Assembly (NCBI GenBank): GCA_963823515.1
Contig: CAWGMB010000014.1
Location: forward strand, 62,001-126,000
Reading direction: 5' to 3'
DNA length: 64,000 nt
Origin: Miltoncostaea sp963823515
GTDB taxonomy: Bacteria > Actinomycetota > Thermoleophilia > Miltoncostaeales > Miltoncostaeaceae
The position numbers were made by a program, and so were the translations under genes. Below the pieces are notes generated by a model. It was given only the letters and a program-made list of their open reading frames with translations, ran no database searches and was not told the origin of the DNA. This document shows positions 1-8,323 of this stretch, in pieces. Position 1 is the first letter of the stretch, and every line of letters starts with the position of its first letter.

Positions 1-452
1 TGGCCCACCTGTGCCTGGTCGCGGCAGGCCGCCACGTCCTCACTCCGGGCCCCGGGGTGGTGGAGGTGCGGTGGTTCCCGATGGACGACCCGCCGGCGCT
101 CGGGGCCGAGGCCACCGCCGTTCTGGAGTACGGGCGCTCGCGGGTGAGGGCCAAAGCGGCCTACGCGCCGATCGCGCTCCAGCTCCTCCCCGAGGTGTTC
201 ACCCTCGGGGAGCTGCAGGGGGTCTACGAGGCGGTCCTCGACCACGACCTCGACACGCGGAACTTCCGTCGCGACGTGCTCCAGTCGGGCATCGTGGAGC
301 CCACGGGCGCATCGCGCGCCGACGGCCCGGGACGCCCGGCCGGGCTGTACCGCTCGGGCGCCGGCGGCTTCCAGGTGCTGGCCCGTGAGCGCCGCATCGC
401 CCGGGCGATCGCGCAGGCTCCCGCCGCCGCGTCGGAGCCGCCGCGCCGGTGA
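1..452 (+). CDS. Nudix-like transcriptional regulator (NrtR type), C-terminal part
   Basis: The reading frame is open from the window edge, so the N-terminus is missing. The visible part begins in a Nudix-fold strand region and then enters a winged-helix-like segment. That segment runs from AYAPIALQLLPE through VFTLGELQGVYEAVL and RNFRRDVLQ to RPAGLYR, the arrangement seen at the C-terminus of NrtR-type regulators, where a Nudix domain is joined to a DNA-binding domain. Such proteins sense ADP-ribose-type ligands and often control NAD or sugar metabolism. The target here is unknown. The tail is Ala/Arg-rich. No Nudix box is visible, because that part would lie upstream of the window. Confidence 0.72.
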   Translation, partial: AHLCLVAAGRHVLTPGPGVVEVRWFPMDDPPALGAEATAVLEYGRSRVRAKAAYAPIALQLLPEVFTLGELQGVYEAVLDHDLDTRNFRRDVLQSGIVEPTGASRADGPGRPAGLYRSGAGGFQVLARERRIARAIAQAPAAASEPPRR

Positions 453-546
453 CGTTCCGCCCTCGCGAAGGGGGTAGCCGCCCGGCGAGTCGATCCGGGC
501 CCCGTGGTAGCCTTGCACCCGTTCGCCGACGGCTGGAAAGGACGCT

Positions 547-789
547 ATGGGGCACAGCAGCGCAGGTCATCAGGATCTCCCGGCAACCTGGCCCTTCCGG
601 GCCGCCGGCACGATCCTCATCGTCGCGATGGTGTGGTTCTGCCTCGGCTTCGCGATCGAGGACATGGGCGAGGAGCTCTCCGCTCACATGCCGGTGTTCT
701 GGCTGCTGGTCCTGGCCTCCGCCGTCTTCGTCGCAGGCGGCGCGTTCTTCAACATCGCCAAGGAGAGGCGCCGCAAGCGGACCGCGTGA
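547..789 (+). CDS. small two-helix membrane protein, unknown function
   Basis: An 80-residue protein with two hydrophobic segments, roughly residues 18-36 and 48-68, and a basic end (KERRRKRTA), which suggests a hairpin membrane protein with a cytoplasmic tail. A purine-rich Shine-Dalgarno-like stretch (GGAAAGGA) lies a few bases before the ATG. The stop overlaps the GTG of the next gene (GTGA), so the two are probably translated together. I do not recognise a family. Confidence 0.6.
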   Translation: MGHSSAGHQDLPATWPFRAAGTILIVAMVWFCLGFAIEDMGEELSAHMPVFWLLVLASAVFVAGGAFFNIAKERRRKRTA

Positions 790-1157
790 TCTCCGGGCCG
801 GCCGCGGACGACGCGGTCCGGCTATCGCGCCTGGTCGCGGCCATCGGCGACCGGGCATGGTGCGGGGATCTCGACCCGCTCACGGGCGTGCCGTCCGCCT
901 CCGGGGCGGTCGAGGCGCCCACCTACGGCGACGTCGCCCGTGCCGGCACCGGTCTGGTGGACTCCCTCGCGCGCGCGGGGCGCTGGGATGACGCGTCCGT
1001 CCAGGCCCGTCACCTGCGGCGCTTCTTCGCGGCGGCCGGGATGAGCCTCGGGCCGATCGCCGCCCAGGCGTTCGACGGGCTCCTGGCGGCCGCGCTCGCC
1101 CGCGACCTCGACGAGCTCGGCGACTTCGTCGATCTGGTGGGGGAGATGTTCACCTGA
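786..1157 (+). CDS. hypothetical protein, about 123 residues
   Basis: The GTG start shares bases with the stop of the preceding membrane-protein gene. This fixes the start better than the upstream ATGs, which read the neighbour out of frame. The product looks soluble and helical, rich in Ala, Asp and Leu, with two predicted amphipathic helices near the C-terminus (AAQAFDGLLAAALARDL and ELGDFVDLVGEMF). No catalytic motif was seen. It lies 14 bases before the yqgE-like gene and probably shares its transcript. Confidence 0.55.
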   Translation: MISGPAADDAVRLSRLVAAIGDRAWCGDLDPLTGVPSASGAVEAPTYGDVARAGTGLVDSLARAGRWDDASVQARHLRRFFAAAGMSLGPIAAQAFDGLLAAALARDLDELGDFVDLVGEMFT

Positions 1158-1171
1158 GCGAGGCGCCGCCC

Positions 1172-1714
1172 GTGAGCCGTCATGGCCGCCTCCTCGTGGC
1201 GGCGCCGGCGCTCGAGGACCCCAACTTCCGGCGCACCGTCGTCCTCATGCTTGAGCACTCCGCCGACGGCGCCCTCGGCCTGGTGCTCAACCGCCCGACC
1301 CCCCTGGTGTCGCGCGAGGCGCTGCCGGCGGGCCTCGCCGACCTGATGCCGGAGGACGAGCGCGTCCACCAGGGTGGGCCGGTGCAGCCGGAGGCGGTGA
1401 TCCTGCTCGCCGACTTCGAGGACGCCTCGCGCGCCGCCACGATCGCCTTCGGCAACGTCGGCATCGTCGATCCCGACGCGGAGGGCGCGCGCCATGGGGG
1501 CGTCCGCGCGATCCGCGCCTTCGGGGGCTACGCGGGATGGGGGGCGGGCCAGCTCGAGCGCGAGCTCGCCGAGGAGGCGTGGGTGGACGTCGAGGCGGAC
1601 GCGGACGACGTCTTCACCTACGACCACCGCGGCCTCTGGAGCCGCGTGCTCGAGCGCAAGGGCGGATCATGGCGGCTGATCGCGCGGATGCCCGAGGACC
1701 CGTCGGTGAACTGA
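1172..1714 (+). CDS. yqgE: YqgE/AlgH family protein (UPF0301)
   Basis: A 180-residue protein with the family hallmarks: an N-terminal GRLLVAAPALEDPNF, then RTVVLMLEH and GALGLVLNRPT. A central VHQGGPVQPE and a GYAGWGAGQLERELAEEAW motif follow, and the protein ends in a WxRVL-type segment. The length matches the family. The biochemical role is unsettled; AlgH was linked to alginate regulation in Pseudomonas. The GTG start gives the expected N-terminus. It is the last gene of a small plus-strand run and converges on the MFS gene. Confidence 0.9.
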   Translation: MSRHGRLLVAAPALEDPNFRRTVVLMLEHSADGALGLVLNRPTPLVSREALPAGLADLMPEDERVHQGGPVQPEAVILLADFEDASRAATIAFGNVGIVDPDAEGARHGGVRAIRAFGGYAGWGAGQLERELAEEAWVDVEADADDVFTYDHRGLWSRVLERKGGSWRLIARMPEDPSVN

Positions 1715-1735
1715 CGGCCCGGCCGCGGACGATCG

Positions 1736-3070
1736 CTAGCCGAAGCTCGGCCGGGTAGGGGCCTTGCGCGCCACGTCGGCGCCCGCCAGGGCGATGGCGG
1801 TCGCGATCGACACCAGCGCCGCGCCGAGGAGCACCGTGAAGCCCGCCCGGAAGTCGCCGGACGACGCGACCGCGGCGGCCAGGCCCGACGCGGCGATGCC
1901 GCCCGTGTAGCGCACCGTCATGAAGACGCCGCTCGCCACGCCGACCATCCCGTCCGGGGCGGACTCCACCGCGGTCGTCTGGAGCGACGCCCCCGCGAGG
2001 CCGACGCCGAGGCCGGCGAGCGCGACCAGGATGGCGATCTCGCCGGCGCCCGCCGAGGTCGCGAGCAGCGCGAGCGCGGCGGCGGCAGCCGCCGCGACGA
2101 CGCTTCCGGCGAGCACCGGCGCCCGGCGCCCGAGACGGTCGCTCAGTTGGCCGCCGATGGGTGACGCGATCATCATGGCGCCCGTCATCGCCCCGATCAG
2201 GAGCCCCGCCCCCGACGGCCCGAGGTCGAGCTCCCGCTCGGCGAGGATGGGCACCACGAGCAGCAGCGAGTACATCACCAGGTTGTGGAGCAGCACGGTG
2301 GCCGTCGCGCCGACGTAGGGGAGGCGGGAGAAGAGCCCGAGCGCGACGAACGGCTCCCGGACGCGCCGCTCCACCGCGATGAACAGGGCCAGGAGCACCA
2401 CCGACATCGCCAGCGCGGGCAGCCACCGGGACACGCCGTCCGTCATCAGGAAGAGGGTCGAGACGACCGCGCCCATGAAGGCGGTGAAGGCCGCCGCGCC
2501 GGGCAGGTCGAAACGCACCGGCCGGGCGTCGGCCCGCGGCCGGTCGCGAGGGACGGCGCGAACCGCCATGCCGAGGGCGAACAGGCCCACCGGCAGGTTC
2601 ACCAGGAAGATCGCCCGCCAGCTCGAGATCCCCACGAGGACCCCGCCGATCACCGGGCCGACGGCGGCCGCGAGGCCCATGACGGTCCCGAACCAGCCGA
2701 AGAGGCGGCCGCGTCGCCGGGGTGGTGCGATCTCGCGCAGGAGGGCCGACGCGCAGGGGCTCATCAGCCCGCCGAAGAGCGCCTGCGCCATCCGCAGGGC
2801 GACGAGGACCGCGAACGAGGGCGCGAAGGTCGCGAGAGCCGAGGCGACGAGGAACGCCGAGAGCCCGGCGAGGAACGTTCGCCGGTGGCCGAGGGCGTCG
2901 CCGATCCGCCCGCCGAGCGGCTGCGCGAGCGCCATGACCACGAGGTAGCCGCTGACGAGCCAGGTGACGGCGCTGACCGACACGTCGAGGTCGCTCTCGA
3001 TGTCGAGGAGCGCCACCGCCACCATCGTCGAGTTGAGCGGCACGAGCGCGGCGGCGGTGCAGAGGCCCAC
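1736..3070 (-). CDS. MFS drug-efflux-type transporter (DHA family)
   Basis: A 444-residue polytopic membrane protein with a strongly hydrophobic profile throughout, compatible with 12 to 14 membrane helices. A motif-A-like segment (GRIGDALGHRRTF) lies in the first cytoplasmic loop. An antiporter-type motif C follows (AAAVGPVIGG), and a second motif-A copy (GQLSDRLGRR) marks the second half. These features fit proton-driven export of small molecules. The substrate cannot be told. The GTG start follows about 50 bases after the stop of the PEP-utilising protein gene and could be co-transcribed with it, which would fit an antibiotic-resistance role for the pair (inference). Confidence 0.88.
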   Translation of the reverse strand: MGLCTAAALVPLNSTMVAVALLDIESDLDVSVSAVTWLVSGYLVVMALAQPLGGRIGDALGHRRTFLAGLSAFLVASALATFAPSFAVLVALRMAQALFGGLMSPCASALLREIAPPRRRGRLFGWFGTVMGLAAAVGPVIGGVLVGISSWRAIFLVNLPVGLFALGMAVRAVPRDRPRADARPVRFDLPGAAAFTAFMGAVVSTLFLMTDGVSRWLPALAMSVVLLALFIAVERRVREPFVALGLFSRLPYVGATATVLLHNLVMYSLLLVVPILAERELDLGPSGAGLLIGAMTGAMMIASPIGGQLSDRLGRRAPVLAGSVVAAAAAAALALLATSAGAGEIAILVALAGLGVGLAGASLQTTAVESAPDGMVGVASGVFMTVRYTGGIAASGLAAAVASSGDFRAGFTVLLGAALVSIATAIALAGADVARKAPTRPSFG

Positions 3071-3122
3071 CGCCGCGCTGCCGGTCCCACGCGCCGCTGC
3101 GGGCGCGCGGGGTGTCGTCCCC

Positions 3123-4757
3123 TCAGGCGAGGAAGACCGTGCCGGTGTCCCCGTCCACCGTGATCCGCTGCCCGTCCTGGATCACTCGGGTCCCCACCTT
3201 CGTGCCCATGACCGCCGGGATGGCGTACTCGCGGGCGACGATCGCGCCGTGGGCGAGCACCCCTCCGGTGTCGGTGACGAGGGCCGCGATCGTCGCGAAC
3301 ACCGGCGTCCAGGGCGGGGTGGTGGAGCGGCAGACGAGGATCTCGCCGGGCTGCAGGCGGTGGAGCTCGTCGACCGACCGCACGACGCGGGCCACCCCCT
3401 CCGCCCGCCCGCGCGAGCCCGCCGAGCCGCGCAGGAGCCGCTCGTTGACCTCGGGCGGCCCCGGCCGTCCGAAGAACTTCACCAGACCCGGGTTGACGGG
3501 GGCGTCGGGGTCGGGCGGCACTCCGATGAAGGGCGGTGCGTCGAGGAGGCTCGACTCCGCATGCGCGCGCCGGGCGTCGCGCACGCGGCCCGCCAGCTCC
3601 TGCCCCGCGATGCCCGCGCGGAGGTCGTCGATGCCGAGGAACCAGACATCCTCGACGGCCGCCAGCCGCCCCTGGCCCACGAGCGCGACCGCCAGGCGCA
3701 GGAACGCGCGGCGGGTCGCCCCCGCGAGGGACCGCTGGTCGATGTAGAAGGCGTGGTCCTCCTCCAGGGGCCAGGTCGCCCGGGCGGTCTCGAGGGCCCC
3801 GTCGAAGGCGGCGCGCAGGCCGGGGTCGTCGATGCGCGCGCGGACGGCTTCGACGAGCGTCTCCGACTCGGCCAGCAGCCGCTCGCGCTGGCCCTCCGGA
3901 TCGCCCGCGTCGGCGGTGAGGAAGCGGCGGAGGGTCTCGACCGCGAAGGCCGGCTCCTCGGCCCAGGTGGGCGCCGAGAGGTCCATCGCCTGGGCCCTCT
4001 GCCCGTAGGTGTCCAGGAACGCCGCGAAGCGCTCGCGCCACGCGCGGCCCTCGGGGCTGCGGTCGAGGGCCTGGAGTCCGTCGACGGGGGCGCCCGTCGT
4101 GAGGGCCTCGGCCAGGCCGGGCCTCGCGCGCGCGTCCTGCGCCAGCTGCCACAGGGCCCGGTCGGCCTCGAGGCTCTTGTTCGGGAGCCCCTGCAGGCAG
4201 CGGTACGGGTCCATCTCGTCCGCCGCACCGGCGGCCTGCATGTAGATGGTGGAGAACCTCTCGCCGGCGGCCAGCTTCGGGAACACGATCAGGAAGTGGA
4301 TCCGCCAGATCTCCACGTTGTGGGCCACCAGCAGATCGAGCGCCGCCGCCGCCGACTCCGCGTCCCCGGAGAAGTCGAGGGAGTCGATCTCGTCCGTCAG
4401 CCGCATGACCCGGGGCAGATACTCGGTGTCCCAGCGGCGGCGCAGGTTGTCCATGTGATCGGTGATCACCGGCATGTGCTCGGCGATGCGGCCCTCCATC
4501 TCCGCCCCGGTGACCGCCGTGACGGGGCAGTTGAACACCCAGCCCCCGTAGGAGACGTGCCGGAGCGTGGCAAGCGGCGAGTGGAGGGTCTCGCAGGCCG
4601 CCGCCACTCCGGGCTCGAGGGCGTCGCTCAGGAAGGAGCCGGTGAGGGGCGTGACCGGTGCGGGGAAGTGCATGGCGTCGCGGAACCAGGTGTGCCCGGC
4701 GTCTGCGGGGTCCCGCCAGGTGACGGGGAACTCGGGCGCCTGTATCGGGGCGTTCAT
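3123..4757 (-). CDS. PEP-utilising enzyme, swivel-His half of a split PEP-synthase/rifampin phosphotransferase-like protein
   Basis: A 544-residue protein. The last 80 or so residues form the mobile phosphohistidine domain: ILVCRSTTPPWTP, then TDTGGVLAHGAIVARE with the expected catalytic His, then AIPAVMGT and ITVDGDTGTV. The first 450 residues are largely helical and correspond to the central substrate-binding region in rifampin phosphotransferase-like proteins, without an ATP-grasp domain. That domain is encoded by the gene just upstream, and the ATG of this gene overlaps its stop (ATGA). The two products probably form one enzyme that moves phosphate from ATP through the His to an acceptor. 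The acceptor is unknown. Confidence 0.85.
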   Translation of the reverse strand: MNAPIQAPEFPVTWRDPADAGHTWFRDAMHFPAPVTPLTGSFLSDALEPGVAAACETLHSPLATLRHVSYGGWVFNCPVTAVTGAEMEGRIAEHMPVITDHMDNLRRRWDTEYLPRVMRLTDEIDSLDFSGDAESAAAALDLLVAHNVEIWRIHFLIVFPKLAAGERFSTIYMQAAGAADEMDPYRCLQGLPNKSLEADRALWQLAQDARARPGLAEALTTGAPVDGLQALDRSPEGRAWRERFAAFLDTYGQRAQAMDLSAPTWAEEPAFAVETLRRFLTADAGDPEGQRERLLAESETLVEAVRARIDDPGLRAAFDGALETARATWPLEEDHAFYIDQRSLAGATRRAFLRLAVALVGQGRLAAVEDVWFLGIDDLRAGIAGQELAGRVRDARRAHAESSLLDAPPFIGVPPDPDAPVNPGLVKFFGRPGPPEVNERLLRGSAGSRGRAEGVARVVRSVDELHRLQPGEILVCRSTTPPWTPVFATIAALVTDTGGVLAHGAIVAREYAIPAVMGTKVGTRVIQDGQRITVDGDTGTVFLA

Positions 4758-5683
4758 GGTGATTGTGCTCCCGTGTGATCGATGGGACCGGCGGTCGTCG
4801 CCGGGGACGCGCGTGGCGCGTCGGGGATGCCGAGGGCGGTCATGGGACGGCACTGCAGCCACAGGATGCGGCCGTCCACGATGCTGAACTCGCAGTCCGC
4901 GGGCCGGCCGAGCACCCGCTCGCAGCGCAGCACCCCGTCGTGGAGCTGCGCGAGGTGGTCGTCGCCGAGCACTCGCGCCTCCCGGAGGTGCTCGGGCACG
5001 TCCACCTCGGCGGGCCCGTCGTCGCCCATGACGAGCATGAGGTCCTTGTATCCGGGCTCGAACGCGACGACCGCGCCGTCCTCTCGGGCGAGCCGGTAGT
5101 CGTCGGGGGTGACGAGTCCGCTCACCACCAGTTCCCCCAGGCCGTAGGACGCGTTGACGACGGTGGTGCCGCGCTCGCCCGTGACGGGGTCGCAGCTCAT
5201 GCACACGCCGGCGACCTCGGCATGGGCGAGCCGCTGGACGATCACGGCCATGTGGACCGGGCCGTCCTGTCCTCGGTGCGCGCGATAGGCCATCGCGCGC
5301 GCCTCGACGGCCGACTCCCAGCAGGCGAGGACGGCGTCGAGGGTCTCCCGGGGCCCGCGGACGCCGAGCCGGGTCAGGTACTGCCCCGCGTGCGAGTGGT
5401 CGGAGCCGTCCTCGCCGGTCGCTGACGACCGCACCGCGAGCGCGACGTCACCGAGGGCGGCGACCATGCGGGTGACCTCCGCGGCCACCGGGCCCGGGAC
5501 CCGCCCCGAGTCGGAGAGCGCCGCTCGGTGGACGGCGGTGGTGAGGACGAAGCCCTCGGGCACGGGCAGCCCCGCCTCCCGGAGCACCGCGAACCCGCGC
5601 GCCTTGCCCCCGACGAGGCCCGGGTCGGCGGAGGCCACGTCGGCGAGGCCGACCAGGAAGGGCGGTCCGGGATCCATGATCAC
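4754..5683 (-). CDS. PEP-synthase/pyruvate phosphate dikinase-type ATP-grasp protein (N-terminal half of the split enzyme)
   Basis: About 309 residues with the PEP/pyruvate-binding ATP-grasp signature: VGGKARGFAVLREAGLPVPEGF near the start, AVRSSATGEDG in the middle, then GVCMSCDPVTGE, ASYGLGELVVSG and finally a CEFSIVDGRILWLQCRP strand. The protein stops where a full-length homologue would continue into the linker and His domains. Those are found in the overlapping downstream gene. The start is taken as the GTG at 5683, with AAAGG about 10 bases before it. An ATG two codons later is an alternative. Confidence 0.85.
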   Translation of the reverse strand: MIMDPGPPFLVGLADVASADPGLVGGKARGFAVLREAGLPVPEGFVLTTAVHRAALSDSGRVPGPVAAEVTRMVAALGDVALAVRSSATGEDGSDHSHAGQYLTRLGVRGPRETLDAVLACWESAVEARAMAYRAHRGQDGPVHMAVIVQRLAHAEVAGVCMSCDPVTGERGTTVVNASYGLGELVVSGLVTPDDYRLAREDGAVVAFEPGYKDLMLVMGDDGPAEVDVPEHLREARVLGDDHLAQLHDGVLRCERVLGRPADCEFSIVDGRILWLQCRPMTALGIPDAPRASPATTAGPIDHTGAQSP

Positions 5684-5743
5684 GGAAATGTAACCTTTGT
5701 AGGAGCCCCCGTACACAACCCGGGCCCGGTCGAACGCCGCCCA

Positions 5744-5780
5744 GCCGGACGTCGCGCTCGTGGGGGCGCGGCCGTCCGGC
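5744..5780 (-). terminator. hairpin downstream of the sigma-factor gene
   Basis: The arms 5744-5757 and 5766-5780 pair almost perfectly (GCCGGACG with CCGTCCGGC, then CGCGC with GCGCG, one offset), with an eight-base loop. It lies just past the stop of the minus-strand sigma gene and before the ATP-grasp gene. There is no T-run, as is common for actinobacterial terminators. Confidence 0.5.
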
Positions 5781-5805
5781 CGTCAGATCTCCTGGTGCGT
5801 GGGGT

Positions 5806-6891
5806 CTAGCCCAGGCGCCCGGAGTCGGGGAGGGCGCCCAGCTTCTGGAGCGACTGGCTCTCCACCTGGCGGATGCGCTCGCGGGTGACGTTGAACATCC
5901 GCCCGAGCTCGTCGAGCGTGCGGGGCTTCTCGCCGCGCAGCCCGTAGCGGAGCTCCAGGACGCGCCTCTCGCGGTAGCTGAGCTGGTCGAGGAGGTCGCG
6001 CAGCGCCTGCTCGCGGAGGCTGGTCTCGGCCGAGGCCTCCGGGGCGATGCTGTTCTCGTCGGCCAGGAAGCGGCCCAGCTCCGACTCCTCCTCTTCGCCG
6101 ACCGGCTTCTCGAGGGAGACGGTGGGCTGGGCGCTGCGGAGGATCTCCTCGACCTCGTCCGGCGGCAGGCCGGCGGCCTCGCCGATCTCCTCGACGGTGG
6201 GCTCGCGGCCGAGCTGACCGATCAGCACGCGCTCGGCGCGGCTGATCTGGTTGAGCTTCTCCACGACGTGCACCGGAATGCGAATGGTGCGGCCCTTGTC
6301 GGCGAGCGCGCGGGTGACCGCCTGGCGGATCCACCAGGTCGCGTAGGTCGAGAACTTGAAGCCGCGGCGCCAGTCGAACTTCTCGACCGCGCGCACCAGG
6401 CCGAGGGTGCCCTCCTGGATCAGGTCCAGGAACGGGAGCCCGCGCCCGCGGTAGCCCTTGGCGATGGAGACGACGAGCCGCAGGTTGGCCTCGACCATCT
6501 GCTGCTTGGCGGCCTGGTCGCCCAGCTCGATGCGCTTCGCGAGCCGGACCTCGTCGGCCGCCGTGAGCAGCGGGACGCGGCCGATGTCCTTGAGGAAGAG
6601 CTGGAGCGCGTCGGTCGTCGCCTCGACGCTGGTCGTCGCGGCGCGCCGGGGGCGCTCGTTCTCCTCGGCGAGGGCGGCTGCCCGGGTTATCGCCTCGGAC
6701 TGCTCGAGCAACTCGACGCCGGCCTCCTCGAGGTGCTGGTAGATCGCCTCGACGGCATCCGCGTCGAGCCCCAGCCCGTCGATGACCTCGGCGACCTCCT
6801 CCATGCCGAGGAAGCCCATCTCGCCACCCCGGACGATCAGCTCCCGGAGCTCGCCGTCGCGCGTCAACGCGGTCACCTGCTGCGTCGTCAT
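5806..6891 (-). CDS. rpoD: RNA polymerase primary sigma factor (RpoD/SigA)
   Basis: A 361-residue sigma-70 protein. Region 1.2 is near DALQLFLKDIGRVPLL. Region 2 has DLIQEGTLGLVRAVEKFD and FKFSTYATWWIRQAV for -10 recognition and melting. Region 3 follows IRIPVHVVEKLN. Region 4 carries the helix-turn-helix TLDELGRMFNVTRERIRQVE. The N-terminus is short, with only a compact acidic segment before region 1.2. The ATG at 6891 has GGAGG just upstream. Housekeeping promoters across the genome would be read by this protein. A good -35/-10 pair lies about 200 bases upstream. Confidence 0.95.
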   Translation of the reverse strand: MTTQQVTALTRDGELRELIVRGGEMGFLGMEEVAEVIDGLGLDADAVEAIYQHLEEAGVELLEQSEAITRAAALAEENERPRRAATTSVEATTDALQLFLKDIGRVPLLTAADEVRLAKRIELGDQAAKQQMVEANLRLVVSIAKGYRGRGLPFLDLIQEGTLGLVRAVEKFDWRRGFKFSTYATWWIRQAVTRALADKGRTIRIPVHVVEKLNQISRAERVLIGQLGREPTVEEIGEAAGLPPDEVEEILRSAQPTVSLEKPVGEEEESELGRFLADENSIAPEASAETSLREQALRDLLDQLSYRERRVLELRYGLRGEKPRTLDELGRMFNVTRERIRQVESQSLQKLGALPDSGRLG

Positions 6892-7149
6892 CCGCCTCCA
6901 GTCCCCCGTGGTGTCGTCGAACGTTGCCGCCGCTGTCCGCAAACCGTCGATAGGGCGTCGAGCGCCTTGCCGACGTCTCGGCATGACAGGGGGCCGCTTC
7001 CGGAATCGAGTGCCGCGGAGACCCGCAGACGGGACGACCGGCGCGAAAACCGGGAGCCGTCCAGCGCCTCGACCGTCACCGGCCAGCCCGAGACTATGTT
7101 CCGGCGCACGCGCCCCGTCAAGTGGCACATGGCCCTGGCGAGGGACCCG
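6892..7149. other. intergenic leader and promoter region of rpoD
   Basis: This gap separates the sigma gene from the end of the Rpf-like gene. It holds one convincing minus-strand promoter and a leader of roughly 195 bases. I found no convincing gene on either strand. Confidence 0.5.
7093..7121 (-). promoter_or_regulatory. sigma-70-type promoter for rpoD
   Basis: On the minus strand TTGACG (7121-7116) is followed after exactly 17 bases by CATAGT (7098-7093), close to the TTGACA/TATAAT consensus. In such GC-rich DNA this match is unlikely by chance. Transcription would start near 7086 and give a leader of about 195 bases before rpoD. Confidence 0.65.
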
Positions 7150-8193
7150 TCATCGGTAGCCGCAGACCGGCCAGGGCGCCGGGCCGCGGCGGGCGTAGAG
7201 GAGCGCGGCGATGCGGTCCTGCTCGGCCTCGGTCGCGGCGGCCGGATCGCCGGAGCCCCCGAGCGACTGCCAGGTACCGAGGTCGAACTGGTACTTGCCC
7301 CGGTACTGGCCGCTGGCCGACACCGCCCTCGGGTTGCCGCCCGACTCGCACTGGGCGATCCGCGCGAGGGCGTCGGACACGCCGCCGGCGGGTGCGGCGG
7401 GTGCGGGAGCAGCCTCGACCGTGGGTGCGGACGGCGCGGGCGCGCTCGGCTCGGCACGGCGCAGGAGCGCGCGCTCGGCGGCCGCCTCGGCCGCCGCGGC
7501 GCGCGTCCGGGCGGCCGCGCCGGCCCGGCGCTGGGCGTCGTCGGCCACCAGGCGATCGAGGGCCGCCTGCGCGTCGTCGATCACGGCGCGCCGATCACCG
7601 ATCAGGCCCCGCAACTCGGCGAGCCGGCTCGCCGACTCGCCGACGCTCGCCGCGACCGCCGCCCGGTCGCTCTCCAGGTCGGCCCTCAGGCGCGTGAGGC
7701 GGGCCTTCGTGGCGTCGATCTGCTCCACGATGCGGCGGTCCCGGTCGCCGATCGCCTCCAGCGCGTCCTGGGTGTCGATCGCGGCGGTGAGCCCGCCGGA
7801 GGCGAGCAGCACCTCGATCAGAGAGGGCGTGTCCTGCGCGTAGAGCCCCACGACGCGCTCGGAGAGGCGCTCCAGGGCCACCACGCGGGCCGCGCGCGCC
7901 TCGGCGAGCCCGCGGGACGTCTCGGCGATGCGGGCGCGCAGGTCGCGGGCGCGCCGCACGGCGGCCGCGTGGGCGTCGGCGGCGTCGGATGCCTGGGCGT
8001 CGATGCGCTGCACCTCGGCCTCCAGCGCGCGGATCTGCCCGCGCTTGGCGTCGATCACGTCGCCCCCGGGGGCGGCGTTCAGGCTCATGGCCGCGAGCGA
8101 GCCCACGGCCATCGCCACGCCGGCCAGGAGGAGGGCCGCACGCAGGGCCAGCCGGGCCCGCGGGACCGGGCCCTGGAGGAAGAAGCGAATCAT
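7150..8193 (-). CDS. secreted coiled-coil protein with Rpf-like transglycosylase domain
   Basis: A 347-residue protein. Residues about 14-36 are a signal or anchor helix. Residues about 45-235 are a long Ala/Arg/Glu-rich coiled coil, like the regulatory coiled coils of peptidoglycan hydrolases. A Pro/Ala linker follows. The C-terminal 75 residues match the resuscitation-promoting-factor/transglycosylase-like fold: ALARIAQCESGGNP with the catalytic Glu, then YRGKYQFDLGTWQSLGG and a closing WPVCG. It probably cleaves peptidoglycan during growth or exit from dormancy. The coiled coil may tie it to a partner at the membrane (inference). Confidence 0.85.
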   Translation of the reverse strand: MIRFFLQGPVPRARLALRAALLLAGVAMAVGSLAAMSLNAAPGGDVIDAKRGQIRALEAEVQRIDAQASDAADAHAAAVRRARDLRARIAETSRGLAEARAARVVALERLSERVVGLYAQDTPSLIEVLLASGGLTAAIDTQDALEAIGDRDRRIVEQIDATKARLTRLRADLESDRAAVAASVGESASRLAELRGLIGDRRAVIDDAQAALDRLVADDAQRRAGAAARTRAAAAEAAAERALLRRAEPSAPAPSAPTVEAAPAPAAPAGGVSDALARIAQCESGGNPRAVSASGQYRGKYQFDLGTWQSLGGSGDPAAATEAEQDRIAALLYARRGPAPWPVCGYR

Positions 8194-8323
8194 CGTCGAA
8201 GTGGATCCTCTCGTGGGGCGACCGGAATCGGCCGTCCCCGGAACCGGGGGACCGTACCACGGGCTCTGCCGGCGACGAAAGCCGTCATGGCCGGAGGGGC
8301 GCGGGCCGATCATCCGGTTACGG

